Source: Larix kaempferi (lineage: Eukaryota > Streptophyta > Pinopsida > Pinales > Pinaceae). From it: a stretch of DNA of 64,000 nt. The notes under the pieces were generated by a model. It ran no database searches. It saw only the letters and a list, made by a program, of their open reading frames with translations, and was not told the origin of the DNA. The stretch covers positions 12,303,001 to 12,367,000 of the forward strand of contig BSBM01000779.1 in assembly GCA_027924585.1 (NCBI GenBank), given 5' to 3'. The translations under genes were made by a program, and so were the position numbers. Shown here one piece after another: positions 54,120 through 64,000 of the stretch; position 1 is the first letter of the stretch, and each line of letters starts with the position of its first letter.

Positions 54120-55220
54120 CTTAAGCATGAATGACAGAGTATACTTTCAAAAGCACACTACAGACCGATAGGAGGACATTATCACGCAGATATAACAGCA
54201 AGGAAGATTCTGCAAGCTAGACTTTGGTGTCTGATGGTTCATAAAGACTGTCGAGATTTTGTACCTAAATGTGATAGATGTAAACGTATGGGACGACCAC
54301 TGCCTAGCACATAAATTCCCTTGGTTCCAATTAATCAGAGCAGGACATTCGAAATTTGGGCAATTGATTTTATTGGACCATTCCCAGTAATCAGCAGATG
54401 GACAGGTGCACGTTATATCATCACTATTGTAGAATTTGTCACCAAATGGGCAGATGCAGAACCAGTCGAGACATGTTCTAGCAAAGTTGCTGCCAAGTTC
54501 ATTTATGAAAACATCATTACATGTTTCGTTACTTCGTATGCCCGCTAACTTTACTTAGCGACCATGGTACACACTTTGTATGCAAAACTATTTAGGCATT
54601 AACAAAATAGTTTACAATTGATCACAGAATAAGCACATCATGCCATCCACAATCTATTGGCACCATGGAATCATTTGACAAAACACTTACAAGAGGTTTG
54701 ACGAAAGTGTGCAACATGGAGAAGGACGACTGGGATGATAAAGTACCTGTTAATCTTTGGGCATATAGAGAAGCGTACAAAAGAATGATAGGTCATGCAC
54801 CTTTTTCACATGTCTATGGGAAAGAAGGAGTCGTCCCACTGCATTTTCGACGAAAAGCCCCAACAATTGCAGCAACTTTACACATTGATGTCGAATATGC
54901 ACGACAAGAACGCGTATTACAACTGTCGAAACTGGATGAGAATTGACAGATAGCAATGGAACACTAGAAAATCAAGAAACAACAATAGAAAGCGTGGCAT
55001 GGTAGAAACATCAAATGGAAGAATCTATCCGTTAGTGACTTGGCATTGCTTTATAATAGTTGTGTAAAAGGAAAACAGAAAAATTTGCACACGGAGTGGA
55101 TGGGGCCCTACATTGTTGAAATGATAAATCCTAATGGTTCAGTCCGACTAAAAACATTACAAGGTAGTGTTTTCAAGAAACTCGTAAATGGCGCTCGACT
55201 AAAACGGTACAAGTTGTGAA
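54120..55220 (+). pseudogene. Element F integrase
   Basis: An rve-type gypsy integrase, fragmented. The N-terminal HHCC zinc domain reads GGHYHADITARKILQARLWC, 'DCRDFVPKCDRCKRMG'. The core has IWAIDFIGPFPVIS (first Asp), then in a shifted frame LSDHGTHFVCKT (second Asp), and GTMESFDKTLTRGL (Glu): the DDE triad is visible despite stops at about 54545 and frameshifts. The C-terminal part 54740-54946 ('DDKVPVNLWAYREAYK', HAPFSHVYGKEGVVPL) and a terminal module near 55000-55218 (LHTEWMGPYIVEMIN, 'LKTLQGSVFKKLVNGARLKR') follow. No chromodomain is recognisable, which argues against a chromovirus. Confidence 0.85.
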
Positions 55221-55758
55221 CTTAAAAAAAAAAATGGTTGTAACCAACCATGGAGAGAAATCACTTTAAGTAATTCATTCAAAAGCAGGCTGTATCAAAT
55301 TCATTATGACAAGGGAATGGACAAGCAATACTCATGAAAACAGGAGACTGAGACATGACCGCTGACAGGAAAGGCATCGACAGGATAGAATCAGTCGACA
55401 GGATGAGAGAGCTCATCAACATCACCAGACCAAGTCTGGCCGACCTGATAGCACAAAAGAAACACATCGACGTCGACCCGACGTAGAAGCATCACATAGA
55501 AGTAGTCGGGATGTCCGATCGGTGGAGCAGCAAATCTGAGAAACGATTCTCAAGGCTCCGTCAATCTATCATTCACACTTAAACTCTGCATCAAGTCAAG
55601 TGTTGTTGCGTCCATCTACCTCCCATCCCATCGTGTCAAATTCTGCCTCTATATATCCAAAGCTCAAGGATTCCTGGATACTCTTATGCAGAGAGATTGA
55701 GTACCATATTTCAGAGCTACTAGAACCAGATTGTGACCTAAAAAACCCTATATTAGCC
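55221..55758 (+). other. Element F region between integrase and extra frame
   Basis: About 540 bp with poly-A and no recognisable domain. It may contain the splice or initiation signals for the downstream frame, but none is identifiable. Confidence 0.5.
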
Positions 55759-58700
55759 ATGGCGCCCAAGAAAGGCCAGACGACAACGCGTTCTTCCGCT
55801 ACTAAAGTTTGAGAGTTGGAGAGAGCTCAATCTCCTTTGGAAACTCGTCTTCAATTGATTCGGGACGCCAAGGTTTTGGAACCCCATTGGAGAAGAACAT
55901 GGGGTGATATTTGTAAATGGGGGAAGGAAGCTAATGGTCGCTGGAGAGATCTAGCCAAAAGGCTTAGGACTGCCACAATTTTAAAATATATGAATGCACC
56001 TCTGTTGGAGCATTTTAACGGATTGAAAGACATCATAGCACAGTTCATAGTCAGTCGTTACCAAAATGGAAAGTTTTATTTCGATGTCTCGGTCGAAATA
56101 AACGATGAACTTATTCACAGAATCACAAGCTTGTCGAACAAAGGAGAAGATTTGCCAACACGACAGAAGCCTGAGCTGATCAAATAATTCACAGAACATC
56201 CCACCGGTAATAATTATAGAGGCTTAGTTTTCAGTCACATTAAAATTGAAAATTACAAGATAGCTACTAGAATTGTTTCCACTACACATTCAAGTTCCGG
56301 TCGGGGTTCAAACCTTAAGACTGAAATGTTAAAAGCTGTGATGAATGTGGCCTGAAAGGAAACAATATACAATTGGGTTGAATTCCTAGCCAACATCATC
56401 AAGAATATATTCTACAAATGCCAAGAAGATGGTACAACTATACGATATCCATCTTTGATAATCTGGATAGCCATGTCACACATTCGACCAGCTGGAAATA
56501 ATGACTTTGCAGTCTAAAGGACTCCTTTTATGCAGAACTTTTGGTGCTTTATGCATGGAGGCAGCCAACTGGGACCTTCGACGGTCAGGATTTGGCTAGA
56601 AGTTTGGTTTCAGAACCTAAAAATTCAATCGACTAGATGGAAAGTACACCAGAATATCAGAAGAAGTCATCCTCCATCGACGAACATCGAACTTGCTCTA
56701 AACCGCACATCGGTCTGGCATCTGCAGGGCATAGCTAGCGCCACGCAAGCTCTCGACTATTATCCTTTGGTCGAGGAAATATTCAATGAGCTCTGCAGGA
56801 AATCCAACACAAAACTGACAATTCTTGTTCAGGAACAAGAGGTCGACATTCCCATAGTCAAACCCCTCATAGATCCGAAAAAGAGGAAGAGTATGAAATT
56901 CGCCTATATATGAGCAATTTTACATTTCAATCTTAGCCTGCGGGTGCGCCACAACCTCTAGCACTTACTCTTACACCTCACCAAGAATCATCGGGTGCAG
57001 TCAAACATTCAGATGAATAAATTCAGTCCGACAATCTAGATTATGCACTCACAGAAGAAAATATTCGACAGGTTGCAGACGAACTGTCGACAACATGATA
57101 AATCAACGATGCAAAAGGAAAAGGGAAAAGGAAGATGATCATAAGAGAACCGATGGTAGAAGATGAAGATGAACTAATCAATAGTGCTACACAAATCTTG
57201 GAGGACGCAGCAAAGAACAAAGTATCCGTCGATGAGCAGTTCAAGAAATTTGTAGAAGTAGAAAATCCCCAAAAGAAAGTCAAGGTAACGTTTAAACCCG
57301 ACGTTGACTTAACAATTACTTCTCCTCCACTATCCCCAGCTACTATGATGGAGGAAACAACTATTGCTATAACTCTGGTATCTAATCCACCTACAACTGA
57401 AGATTCACTCGTTATTCCAAGTATGGTACAAACTCTTCCCCCTCCCTTTCAGCAAAAGCTCCAGGAGGATAATGACCTAATTTTGTTTATTTCCAATCTT
57501 CCATCCCTTCTCCCAAACTGGTGAGAAATAATTACCAAGAAACCAGTTCTTGACCTTACTTTACTAAAAGCTACCCCATCTGACACTTTTTCAACTGACG
57601 TATCATCCCATCCAAAGTCTGTGTCAACCCAAATAGTCAGTATGCATGTCCGACATCTTCAGAGAAACCCCAACTTAACTAGCCCTCTTGCATCCCGAGA
57701 AACATCAGCTTTTATCCCAGCAAACCCGTCGCAGGAGAACATCTCACCTCCTCGTCAACCTGTCGGACCAGTACAGAGTCAATCAGAGTTAGAAGTTCTT
57801 GATGAAATGGATCAATTGATCCTTGAAGTATTGTCACTTGTCATCAGTTCGGGTTTGTCTGGAAGACTGATCCTCCCCATTCCTCCCTAGTAGTTGAAAA
57901 TCCACCGTCGTTGCCACCAGTTCAAATGGTGAGTAATAGGTCCTCTATGTTCCCTGCCCACGGATCCATGTCAATCCCTACAGTAATACCAAGTAAAGAG
58001 ACATCGATTCAAGAAATCATAGAATCCGACATTGAAGTACTTATCCAAGACAATGCAACAGCTAACACGAAAGCTGATACAACAAATAAAGAAACTGAAC
58101 CATCAATTCAAATAGAAGCAGAACAAAGTGTCGAGAAAATTCAAAAAGACATCGAAAATCCACCAGCAGCGGCTGGAATAAACACAACAGACTGAGGCTA
58201 GCATCAAGTTACCATAATTGAAGAAGAAATCGCGCAAGGAGAAACGCCGAAAGGAAAAAGAATAGCAGCAGCAGAGTCATCAAAAACACCTTGACTATAT
58301 TCGACAATAAAGCAGGCTATCTGTAGACTTGGATCAGTTTGGGCCCATATCGACATATACGTCGCAGGCGGTGACTCAAGCAGAACTTGATATCTTAGAG
58401 GATGCCATCAAAACAGAGCAAAGACACCGTCGACTGGACGTGGAAGAACACGCTGACACACTCTAGGAGGACGAAACACAATTTTTGGCTAAGTGTCAAG
58501 AATTGGTGCAGCAAGTTATCCCACTTCCAGAAGTCTCCGACACGACCAGTGCACTTGACATGACATTTCAAGTTTTGTAGTCTGTCGTGTTGAGGTTATA
58601 AGAGGAACTTAACAAGGACTGACAGAAACAGGAAACCAAAACATCTTCGCTATTGTCGACCCAGTATGTAATGTTCACCTCCACTCATGATCAGTTGGTC

Positions 58701-59290
58701 AAATACAACAAGCAGGCATCCATAGTTTCCAATGTCCTCTCCAACTGGTACACACATTACGACACTATTTTTTGACAATTGCAGGAGACAAAGGAGTTTC
58801 TTGATGAACTCCACCAGTAACGACATGAAGTTGATCAGTCCCTGATTCAAAGCATAGAAGATCAAATCCTCATGGAGAACAGAATAATTGAAACATTAGA
58901 AAAGAAGGAACAATAGTGGTTGAGCTAGGATCGACCTAGCCTTAGTATAGTCGAACAACTCCAGCCATCACTTCAAAGACTACTTTCGGCTGCCAAAGAA
59001 AAGATCAGTCTATTTGGCCCCAACTTAAATTACTTACAGAACATGTCGACACATGAAAAGATAGCCAAACTGTCGAGCCTCACTTCTCTCACCATTGATA
59101 TCCAGAGAAGGTTGAGTGCATGGGATGAATTTCAGCATCAGCTCTCTATTTCAGCTAAATCCATTCTTGAGGTTTGTGGTGAACATCAGAATCCGTCCAG
59201 TTCCATTATTACACTACATTAGCAGTTACACATATTTTTGTCCAAGTCATTTTACATCTCCTCGTTTTCTTTGGGACGAAGAAACATTTT
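55759..59290 (+). pseudogene. Element F extra 3' frame, unrecognised ~1.1-kilocodon protein
   Basis: Sense-strand frame after integrase. It opens with ATG at 55759 and a basic start (MAPKKGQTTTRSSATK). Frame +1 continues to 56913 with about four stops: 'ERAQSPLETRLQLIRDAKVL', LLEHFNGLKDIIAQFIVSRY, FYFDVSVEINDELIHRITSL, RGLVFSHIKIENYKIATRI, 'YPSLIIWIAMSHIRPAGNN'. After shifts, 57135-58195 is a Pro/Ser/Thr/Glu-rich linker. 58370-59260 is heptad-like, probably coiled coil ('EFLDELHQ', IIETLEKKEQ, SLTIDIQRRLSAWDEFQHQL). The polypurine tract follows at once. I recognise no enzyme or envelope signature and no transmembrane segment. The position is that of the env-like or extra frames of Athila/Tat elements; function unknown. 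Confidence 0.6.
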
Positions 59291-59303
59291 TAGGTGGGGG
59301 AGA
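59291..59303 (+). promoter_or_regulatory. Element F polypurine tract
   Basis: AGGTGGGGGAGA directly before the 3' LTR; the plus-strand primer. It fixes orientation and LTR boundary. Confidence 0.88.
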
Positions 59304-59639
59304 TGTTGAAGGAGCCTAATTCGGCATGTCTACTAGGCTCCCTACCCGGCCTATTGTAAATGTATGTCGATAGATGTGATGACCAGTCGGGTCATGTCGG
59401 CCGGTTGAACTGCCCATACGGTTACATAACCGCTTGTAAATGCATAAATATAGGCTATTGAGCCGTGTACTGGACTAGTTTAGATCTGTTCTATGTAGTA
59501 TTATGCTCTTTCTGGTTAATAAAGGCTTGTGCTTCTCTCTCCTATTGGTCTCTTGTCTCGTGTATCTGAATCACTATGCATGCTTGTGTCTAATATATAA
59601 TGTATCTCCGGTAACCACGTGACCCACGGGACTACAACA
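59304..59639 (+). repeat. Element F 3' LTR (336 bp)
   Basis: TGTTGAAGGAGCCTAATTC to GACTACAACA, same length as the 5' copy, about 36 differences. AATAAA at 59518-59523. Confidence 0.92.
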
Positions 59640-60057
59640 AATTCCTTCACCTTTTTCATCTGGTTCTTCATTTTCTTCTTCCTCAACTTTGTAAATATTT
59701 TGTAGCTTGTCCCAAAGATCTTTAGTTGATGTACAATTTCCTAACTTGCTTTTCACATAATTTGATAATCCATCTAGAATGGCATCCATTTCCATTTCAT
59801 TCTTCTTCTTTAACTCATTTTTGGATGCATATTTCGATGGTATTTTTGGAGCGGTGTATCCATTAACAATAGAGAGCCAAACAACCACCCCTAAATCCAT
59901 CAAATAGAATCTCATTCTAATACTCCGTAATGCATAATTATTTCCATCAAAGATCTAAATACCATTTGAAAAAAAACATTCTTGTTGATCTATATATGTT
60001 CATGATCTTCCTTCTAGTGGTTAAGTTGTTCTGGATCTAACCAAATATGATACCAAT
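59640..60057 (-). pseudogene. Element A second gag, 5' part and primer site
   Basis: Minus-strand N-terminal gag, best open at 59915-59700: 'MDLGVVVWLSIVNGYTAPK', EMDAILDGLSNYVKSKLGNC, TSTKDLWDKLQNIYKVEEEE. It is colinear with 24368-24607 of the first gag. The primer-like minus-strand ATTGGTATCATATTTG (about 60042-60057) adjoins the LTR, matching the first 9 or so positions of a tRNA-Met site. Element F separates it from 46175-47444. Confidence 0.8.
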
Positions 60058-61653
60058 TGTTGCAATATTCACCAATACTGAGAAGGGGGTGAATCATTAT
60101 TGGGAACTTTTGACCATTTCAAACTTTAATATCAGATGTAAACATTAACCATTAATAATAACATTCATCATCACATAAACCATACACCGTACACAAGATA
60201 TCTTATGTGGAAATACAAATGGGAGAAAAGCACATAATGTTTTTCTTATATAATATAAAGATTACATTCAATTGATTTACCAGCTCGAACTAGGAGGCTA
60301 CAACCCCCTAGTTTATCAACTCCAACTGAAAGGAGGACACAACCCCCTAGTTTTAACATAATATCCAACCTATAGTGAGGACTCCAATCCTCAGTGAGCT
60401 CCAACTCACTAGATTTACCAGCATCAATTGGAAGGAGGCTACAAAACCCTGTCCTTGCCCCTTCCTTCCACCTTGATATGAATAAGAGAATTAGCTTATC
60501 ACTATCACTGTATCTATAAAACTGTATTTGTATCAATGTCTTTCTCAACTTGTACCTGTATCATTGTCTCTATCACTGTCACAATCATTGTATCGATGTC
60601 TCTATCTCTATCACTATCTTTGTGTCAACCTATACATGCTCAAATATATAATTCATGAATTCCCAGAAACAATCCCCCATATATTTCGTTTGTATCCTCA
60701 AACCCTTATATCATAGTCATTTACAAATCCTAGGATATTCCAATATAATCACCATGATCTATGCCAAGATCATCACCTTAATCACCATAGCATATCTATG
60801 CAAAGATAATCACCATGATCTATCCAATATCATCACCATAATTACCATAACATATCTATGCAAGATCACCAAATAAAACGATCTAACACATACTCAAGAT
60901 CCATACCATTTTCAAGACAACAAGATGGACACTAGTCCATGAGAGGCATGACCATCACAAGGGAGACCTGTGTACAAGAACCATACCTCTTACAATATGA
61001 ACAAGCAAGAAAGAAACCCTTCACCAAAAGAAGCTATAAATCATATCATTACATAGTCCTTGCAACAAGCCTTCTAACAATCCAAGAAGTTTGTGATTCT
61101 AATATCGTATGAGAAAGTTATGCAAATTTTAAGATTATAAAAAATCCTCCTCTTGTACCTTCGCTTATCTATCCTTGTACCTTCGGTATTCCCTCTTGTA
61201 CTTTTGCCTTAGAAATGATGAACTTGGATGAATCAAATGAAATGTTTTCATCTCTTATTTATACATGTCCAAAGTCACTTTTTAGTTCACTTTATGGTTA
61301 GGTCGTCCCTATAACTTATTACTAATTTTGTCTTCCACATTTTAGGTTAGGTCAGACCCAACTTATTACTAATTTTTTCTTCCATGTTTTAAGGGATTCT
61401 TTAAATGGGTCAATAACCACTTCATGGCTTCATCAAGGGGCTTTGGGGCTTCTTCACATCATCATGATTATGTGTACACATCATCATTACTTTAGGGGCT
61501 TCTTTTCACTTCACATGGTCATGTGGACACATCATCATCTCTTTAGGGGTTTGCCTCATATGTGTACAACCCAAAGTGTATTTTCGTGCGAGACATGCTT
61601 AAAGTTACGCCATAAGGGGACCGCTTTGACACCAATGACAAACTTATTCAACA
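60058..61653 (-). repeat. Element A right LTR (outer 5' LTR)
   Basis: TGTTGCAATATTCACC to CTTATTCAACA. Minus-strand TATAAATAA at 61255-61263 is a TATA candidate. Like the other copies it carries AGGAGG(C/A)(T/C)ACAACCCC phrases and the ATCACCATGATCTATCC duplication. The target duplication ACCAC follows at 61654-61658. Confidence 0.86.
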
Positions 61654-61658
61654 ACCAC

Positions 61659-62740
61659 ATGGGATTCCTTCTATTTCTAGTTCTTGTAGGATACAAGAAC
61701 CTTTACTAACTAGAGGCTTATTAAATTCCTTGAAGTATCTCATTACTTGAAGGCCCACCACTGAAGGATATTGAAAGAAATTGTCAAAAATCAAGGCTTT
61801 TCTAGATTTCCAAATACCCCAAATTGTGAAAAAAAATACATAGTTTTGAATTGGGGAAATCTTTTAATCTAACAGAAATAACAATAAAAAAAGATGAACA
61901 ATTTTTTTATCTGCAGATTTACATAGAATACACATATATGGACCATTTATCCCCCTTTTATTAAGATTATCCCAAGTCAATATACTATTTTCCATACATA
62001 TCCAGGAAAAGAACTTTATCTTTAAAAGGAAAAGACCATTTCCACAACAATTTATACCACCAATCGAACACTGAGATAATAGAGGAAACAATGATAGCAT
62101 CATAAGCATATTTAGCACATACATCACCATACCTTTCTCCCAAGACCAAACCAATTTGTCTTCCACTTATCTGAGCCTAATACCCAGGTGATTAAGACCC
62201 GCAATGTAATTTGACCATTCAACAAAAGATCACCATTTAAACCCAAGTCTGAAGACAAATACCAATATGAAGTAGAAAATATATCAGATTTTAGATTCCT
62301 AATATGTGCAAGTCTATTGATACCCGCATATGGTAAAAAGGAAATAAATGCCAACAAAAGTTTAGAAAAAAATTCACCCCCGATGAAAAGGTCAATCCCC
62401 GATACAAATTTAACACCATCACCAATTTTCCAAGAGAGCTAGATGCCTAACCAGTTGAAATATTTGGAAAAACCATACCAAATATTAGATGCCTAATAAA
62501 CAAACTTTTTGTCCTTCCTTTCCCAATCCTCCATAGAAGTTTTCTTTAAGCATTTAGATATGAAAACTTCACTCCATAGACCAGTACCAAACAAGCCTCT
62601 CCAAAGACTTTTCAAACTCAAAGCCTGATAGAACCAACTCAAATTTTTGATCCCCCATTGTTGTTGGAAAAATTGCACAAAGATGTGCAACCCTTCCCAC
62701 TTGAGGGGGTGAGTCCTTTGAGGTTGTCAACAAGGCCCAG
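61659..62740 (-). pseudogene. LINE ORF2: RT C-terminus and zf-RVT (5' part of split LINE)
   Basis: Minus-strand remains of LINE ORF2. From 62740: 'LKWEGLHIFVQFFQQQWGIKN', LSWFYQALSLKSLWRGLFGT, GLWSEVFISKCLKKTSMEDW (the RT end), 'WLSWKIGDGVKFVSGIDLFI', LLAFISFLPYAGINRLAHIR. Then the zf-RVT domain: ILTWDNLNKRGINGPYMCIL, 'CKSADKKIVHLFLLL', with the CxxC pair (C-I-L-C) and His of the knuckle visible and the final Cys lost. After more stops it reads 'IEGIPCG' and joins the RNase H at 21459. Typical of plant LINEs carrying RNase H. The catalytic RT core lies beyond 62740 and is not present. Confidence 0.84.
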
Positions 62741-64000
62741 TATTATGTTACTAAAGAAAATGTGTATGAATCCATATTGATCCTACAAGCTCTTGTTAGC
62801 AAAAAAAAACACAATAAAACAAAAACTTGAAAATAATTTGAAAGAAAGCAAAGCGAGTGAGAATATGCAAACCACAATAAGAAGTGAAATGCTAGAACCA
62901 ATTTAGATTTCCCAATGGTCAAGTTTGTTACATGTAGTGTCACCTAGAAGGTGTGGGCTTCAAGGGAAGCCAAAAATCTAGATTAGGGAGGTCCTTTTTG
63001 TCCACACTAAATGCTAAATAACTTGAAGAACAAATGGGAGAAACACTTGGCACTTGGAGGAAGGTGGCAAGGGAGCTTGAGAAATGCTAATAGGTGTGGG
63101 AAGAGGTGGAAGAAGTTCCAACACAATTCTAGCAGCATAAACTTTCTCTAAATTTATCTACTTAAATGCATGTTGATTGATTCCTTTTATAGGACAAGAA
63201 AAATCTATATCCAAGTGTGAACCCCATCACCTCATGAAGTATATACAAAGTATACAAAAGGGGCTATTCAATGCTTGAAGAGCCAAATTCGAATTCCAGT
63301 TGTTGAGGGAGATTTCATGAGCCTTCAATGCGCAGCTGGTGGTTGAGATTCCAATATTTTTTACAGTAGCACATATCTCAAAGGATAATCCATGCTAGGA
63401 TAGCGCAAGCATAAAACTAATAAAGTGCGCTATAGCATGGCTAACATGGGTTTATCTGTGCTACCTTTTATTTTGATTGTTTTTGGCATTTTTGGACTCA
63501 TGTTGCTTTATAGATCTGATGAGGATGTCTCCGGTGGGCTACATGTTATATGTTGATGATGCCTTACTGCAATATTAACCAAAATGTTGCATGTGTGTGA
63601 AATTTAGGTGTTAAAAGCATGGTATTTTTTAAGGATTCTAATAGTATACTTAAGTGTAGTATTATAGGCGATTATTTTGGATTGAAAAAAACATATATAT
63701 AGATAGGTAGGAGAATATTAAATATTAAACATACAATTTACTACTGAAAATTGTAATTTTTTGCAAATATTATGATAAAAAACTTATTTTATGTAAATAT
63801 CATGGATATTAGAGATAAAAATGACCAAATAGCGAATTTTTTTTTTGAAAAAAAGCCTAAAAAATAGCCAATTGGTGAAATTTCGCCCCTTAAAATTACC
63901 CTGGTTTAAAGATGCCCCCAAATGTATGAGGTTCGAAAGGTATTGTATAGTTGATAATGAATCATCGTTTCTTTTGTGTTCTCTCATGTTCTTGTAAGTT
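62741..64000. other. Intergenic DNA, no gene recognised
   Basis: AT-rich sequence right of the LINE. No coding domain, RNA gene, or repeat shared with the rest of the window. Short minus-strand open frames (62743-62943, 63784-63987) lack motifs. Confidence 0.55.

Larger units (their letters stand above)
47445..59639 (+). mobile_element. F: Ty3/gypsy retrotransposon with extra 3' frame
   Basis: A 12.2-kb plus-strand gypsy element inserted in A's second gag. LTRs are 336 bp each (about 89% identical by eye). Flanks GATTC/AATTC are a decayed 5-bp target duplication. Domain order gag, protease, a capsid-like segment, RT, RNase H, integrase is gypsy-type (integrase last). A further ~3.5-kb frame lies between integrase and the 3' LTR. 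All frames carry stops and shifts. Together with A it is the oldest LTR insertion of the nest. The primer site recalls Athila/Tat-type gypsy elements, whose relatives often carry extra 3' frames. Confidence 0.9.
21460..61653 (-). mobile_element. A: tandem gag-only LTR array (LTR-gag-LTR-gag-LTR)
   Basis: Three related LTRs of about 1.6 kb (21460-23062; 24762-26240 joined to 46058-46174; 60058-61653) alternate with two ~1.7-kb internal regions (23063-24761; 46175-47444 joined to 59640-60057), all minus orientation. The whole is bounded by one 5-bp duplication, ACCAC. The central LTR is split by element B and the second internal region by element F. Internal regions hold a copia-type gag but no protease, integrase or RT, and end in a polypurine tract, so A is non-autonomous. 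The array most simply arose when two copies of one insertion recombined unequally, giving a shared central LTR. Confidence 0.85.
21032..62740 (-). mobile_element. LINE (minus strand), split by the 40-kb element A nest
   Basis: The C-terminal half of a plant LINE ORF2. Minus-strand reading starts at 62740 with the end of RT, passes through a zf-RVT domain to 61659, jumps across the insertion 21455-61658 and continues with RNase H from 21454 to 21032. The junction is exact: the sequence right of the insertion reads Gly-Ile-Pro-Cys-Gly and the left continues Tyr-Phe-Asp-Gly-Ala-Ser, the usual entry to LINE RNase H. The 5-bp duplication ACCAC (21455-21459 and 61654-61658) flanks the insertion. 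Its 5' part (ORF1, endonuclease, most of RT) is absent. Confidence 0.85.

Overview
The window looks like intergenic DNA from a plant nuclear genome, most likely a seed plant with a large, retrotransposon-rich genome. The evidence is plant-type LTR retrotransposons of both superfamilies (Ty1/copia with initiator-tRNA-Met primer sites, and Ty3/gypsy), plant LINEs with DUF4283/zinc-knuckle and zf-RVT/RNase H modules, and a candidate short DNA transposon. I found no host protein-coding gene, rRNA or tRNA. Gymnosperm-like origin is only a guess from the density and age of the nesting.

Layout. 1-4844: AT-rich DNA with no gene, a 97-bp duplication around a Z-DNA-prone CG/TG microsatellite, and a tandem duplication at 3301-3570. 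4845-5936: decayed LINE ORF1. 5944-11267: copia element Cop1 (LTR, primer site, gag, reverse transcriptase), interrupted in its RT by a probable 1-kb TIR transposon (9758-10781) and cut in RNase H by a gag/protease-only LTR element, T (11268-19866). 19867-21031: unassigned.

21032-62740 is one nest. A LINE on the minus strand (RT end and zf-RVT at 62740-61659, RNase H at 21454-21032) was split by element A, whose ends carry the 5-bp duplication ACCAC 40 kb apart. A is a tandem LTR-gag-LTR-gag-LTR array. Its central LTR was hit by copia element B (26241-46057, target duplication ATGTG). B's RNase H was hit by copia element C (27472-41492, duplication CTGAA). C's tandem-repeat 3' region was hit by element D (29920-36675, duplication CAATC). 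Separately, A's second gag was hit by gypsy element F (47445-59639). By-eye LTR divergence falls inward (A and F oldest, then B, C and D), matching the nesting order.

How the parts work together: these are selfish elements, nearly all dead. B and F encode the full enzyme sets (protease, integrase, RT, RNase H) but carry stops and damaged catalytic residues. A, T and D encode structural-type proteins or none that I recognise and would have depended on enzymes made elsewhere. The most original objects are D, with 2,022-bp LTRs and an unfamiliar ~831-codon reading frame broken by one TAA; F, with a capsid-like segment between protease and RT and a ~1.1-kilocodon extra frame after integrase; and C, with a module of about five different tandem repeats lying between two polypurine tracts.
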